In this document: positions 63,455 through 64,000 of the stretch, piece after piece
How positions within the stretch are numbered: the stretch's first letter is position 1
Layout: every line of letters begins with the position of its first letter
NCBI RefSeq assembly: GCF_001874645.1
Contig: NZ_CP017886.1
Span: forward strand, 4,152,001 to 4,216,000
Reading direction: 5' to 3'
Source of the DNA: Pseudomonas frederiksbergensis
GTDB lineage: Bacteria; Pseudomonadota; Gammaproteobacteria; Pseudomonadales; Pseudomonadaceae
DNA length: 64,000 nucleotides
Program-made: the position numbers and the translations under genes
The notes under the pieces: model-generated
Told to the model about the DNA's origin: nothing
Databases searched by the model: none
The model's input: the letters and a program-made list of their open reading frames with translations, nothing else

Positions 63455-64000
63455 AACGAGTTCATGTAGCGGCGGCTGTCATCCGTGATGCCAGCGGCAA
63501 GATCCTCATCGCTCGACGCGCCGATACCCAGCATCAGGGCGGCCTGTGGGAATTTCCCGGTGGCAAGGTCGAGGACGGCGAAGCGGTGCAAACCGCATTG
63601 TCCCGCGAGCTGCAGGAAGAGCTGGGTATTGTGGTCAGTGCCGCTCGGCCATTGATCAAGGTTCAGCATGACTATCCAGACAAACAGGTGTTACTGGATG
63701 TCTGGGAAGTCTCGGCGTTTACCGGCGAACCCCATGGTGCCGAAGGCCAGCCTCTGGCATGGGTGACAGCGCGCGAGCTGAAAGACTACGAGTTCCCGGC
63801 CGCCAACCAGCCGATTGTGGCGGCTGCGCGTCTGCCAGGCGAATACCTGATCACCCCGGAAGGTCTGGAAACGCCGGCCCTGCTACGCGGTATTCAGAAA
63901 GCCATCGCTGGCGGGATCAAGCTGATCCAGTTGCGCGCGCCTAATGGCTATGACCCGCAATACCGCGATCTGGCGGTGGACGCCGTGGGTTTGTGTGCCG
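63451..64000 (+). CDS. mutT: MutT Nudix hydrolase fused to ThiE-like domain (3' partial)
   Basis: Starts at a GTG overlapping the GST stop and runs off the window after 183 codons. The Nudix box is complete: GGKVEDGEA ... SRELQEELGI at about residues 35-57, matching Gx5Ex7REUxEExGU. MutT removes 8-oxo-dGTP. After about residue 130 the sequence LITPEGLETPALLRG ... IKLIQLRAP begins a thiamine-phosphate-synthase-like domain, the fusion found in Pseudomonas at this locus. The C-terminus is not visible. Confidence 0.93.
   Translation, partial: MKRVHVAAAVIRDASGKILIARRADTQHQGGLWEFPGGKVEDGEAVQTALSRELQEELGIVVSAARPLIKVQHDYPDKQVLLDVWEVSAFTGEPHGAEGQPLAWVTARELKDYEFPAANQPIVAAARLPGEYLITPEGLETPALLRGIQKAIAGGIKLIQLRAPNGYDPQYRDLAVDAVGLCA

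Overview
The window looks like a chromosome segment of a Pseudomonas of the P. fluorescens group. The basis is GC-rich coding with dense ATGA overlaps, an MvaT-type xenogeneic silencer, an amino-acid chemoreceptor of PctA type, Fe/Mn superoxide dismutase SodB, and many intergenic REP pairs built on the motif GTAGGAGCTGCCGCAGGC. From memory, gene order at about 37-58 kb follows P. aeruginosa PA4333-PA4309 (fumarase, SadC, ferredoxin reductase, enoyl-CoA hydratase, PykA, PilZ, DUF58/MoxR cluster, SbcB, MvaT, PurU, Pct chemoreceptor). The stretch 57.8-64 kb follows PA4405-PA4400 (DUF721, SecA, ArgJ, GST, MutT).

Region 1 (1-9.8 kb) is an orphan type VI secretion cargo island: a VgrG spike (5' end outside the window), a DUF4123 adaptor, a 1090-residue VasX/BTH_I2691-like membrane effector, and a DUF6708 membrane protein that is the likely immunity factor. 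The last 136 codons of the effector plus the immunity gene are then repeated head to tail with a 1348-1366 bp period. This gives three orphan effector tails, two more complete immunity paralogs, and a fourth immunity copy cut off after 22 codons and fused to the 3' end of an unrelated gene. The paralogs are nearly identical except for a 28-34 residue window over the first membrane hairpin. One copy carries a G10 tract in that window. This array is the most unusual thing in the window.

Region 2 (9.9-20 kb) holds housekeeping and regulatory genes: sodB, the arginine/lysine exporter ArgO with its LysR regulator ArgP, SDR enzymes, a DHA2 drug exporter divergent from an AraC regulator, and a LysR regulator divergent from a metallo-beta-lactamase-fold hydrolase.

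Region 3 (20.3-28.8 kb) is a coherent catabolic unit. It has a GcvA-like LysR regulator, a ThDP decarboxylase resembling AruI (5-guanidino-2-oxopentanoate decarboxylase), an aldehyde dehydrogenase, and a four-gene polyamine-type ABC importer. A 37-bp motif occurs before both aruI and the importer, so the regulator probably controls both.

Region 4 (28.9-41 kb) contains an AraC regulator, small oxidoreductases, a secreted repeat protein, and the alpha-ketoglutarate permease KgtP with a candidate sigma54 promoter. Next to it are a DctB/DctD-type (MifS/MifR-like) two-component system and a class I fumarase, which points to C4/C5-dicarboxylate use. A SadC-like diguanylate cyclase overlaps a ferredoxin reductase gene.

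Region 5 (42-64 kb) is core genome: pykA, a lipoprotein, a PilZ protein, a six-gene MoxR/DUF58/SpoIIM/RDD cluster, sbcB, mvaT, a 206-bp MITE-like element ahead of purU, a chemoreceptor, a DciA-like protein, secA, argJ, a glutathione S-transferase and a MutT/ThiE-type protein cut by the window end. No rRNA or tRNA gene, CRISPR array or complete insertion sequence was recognised.
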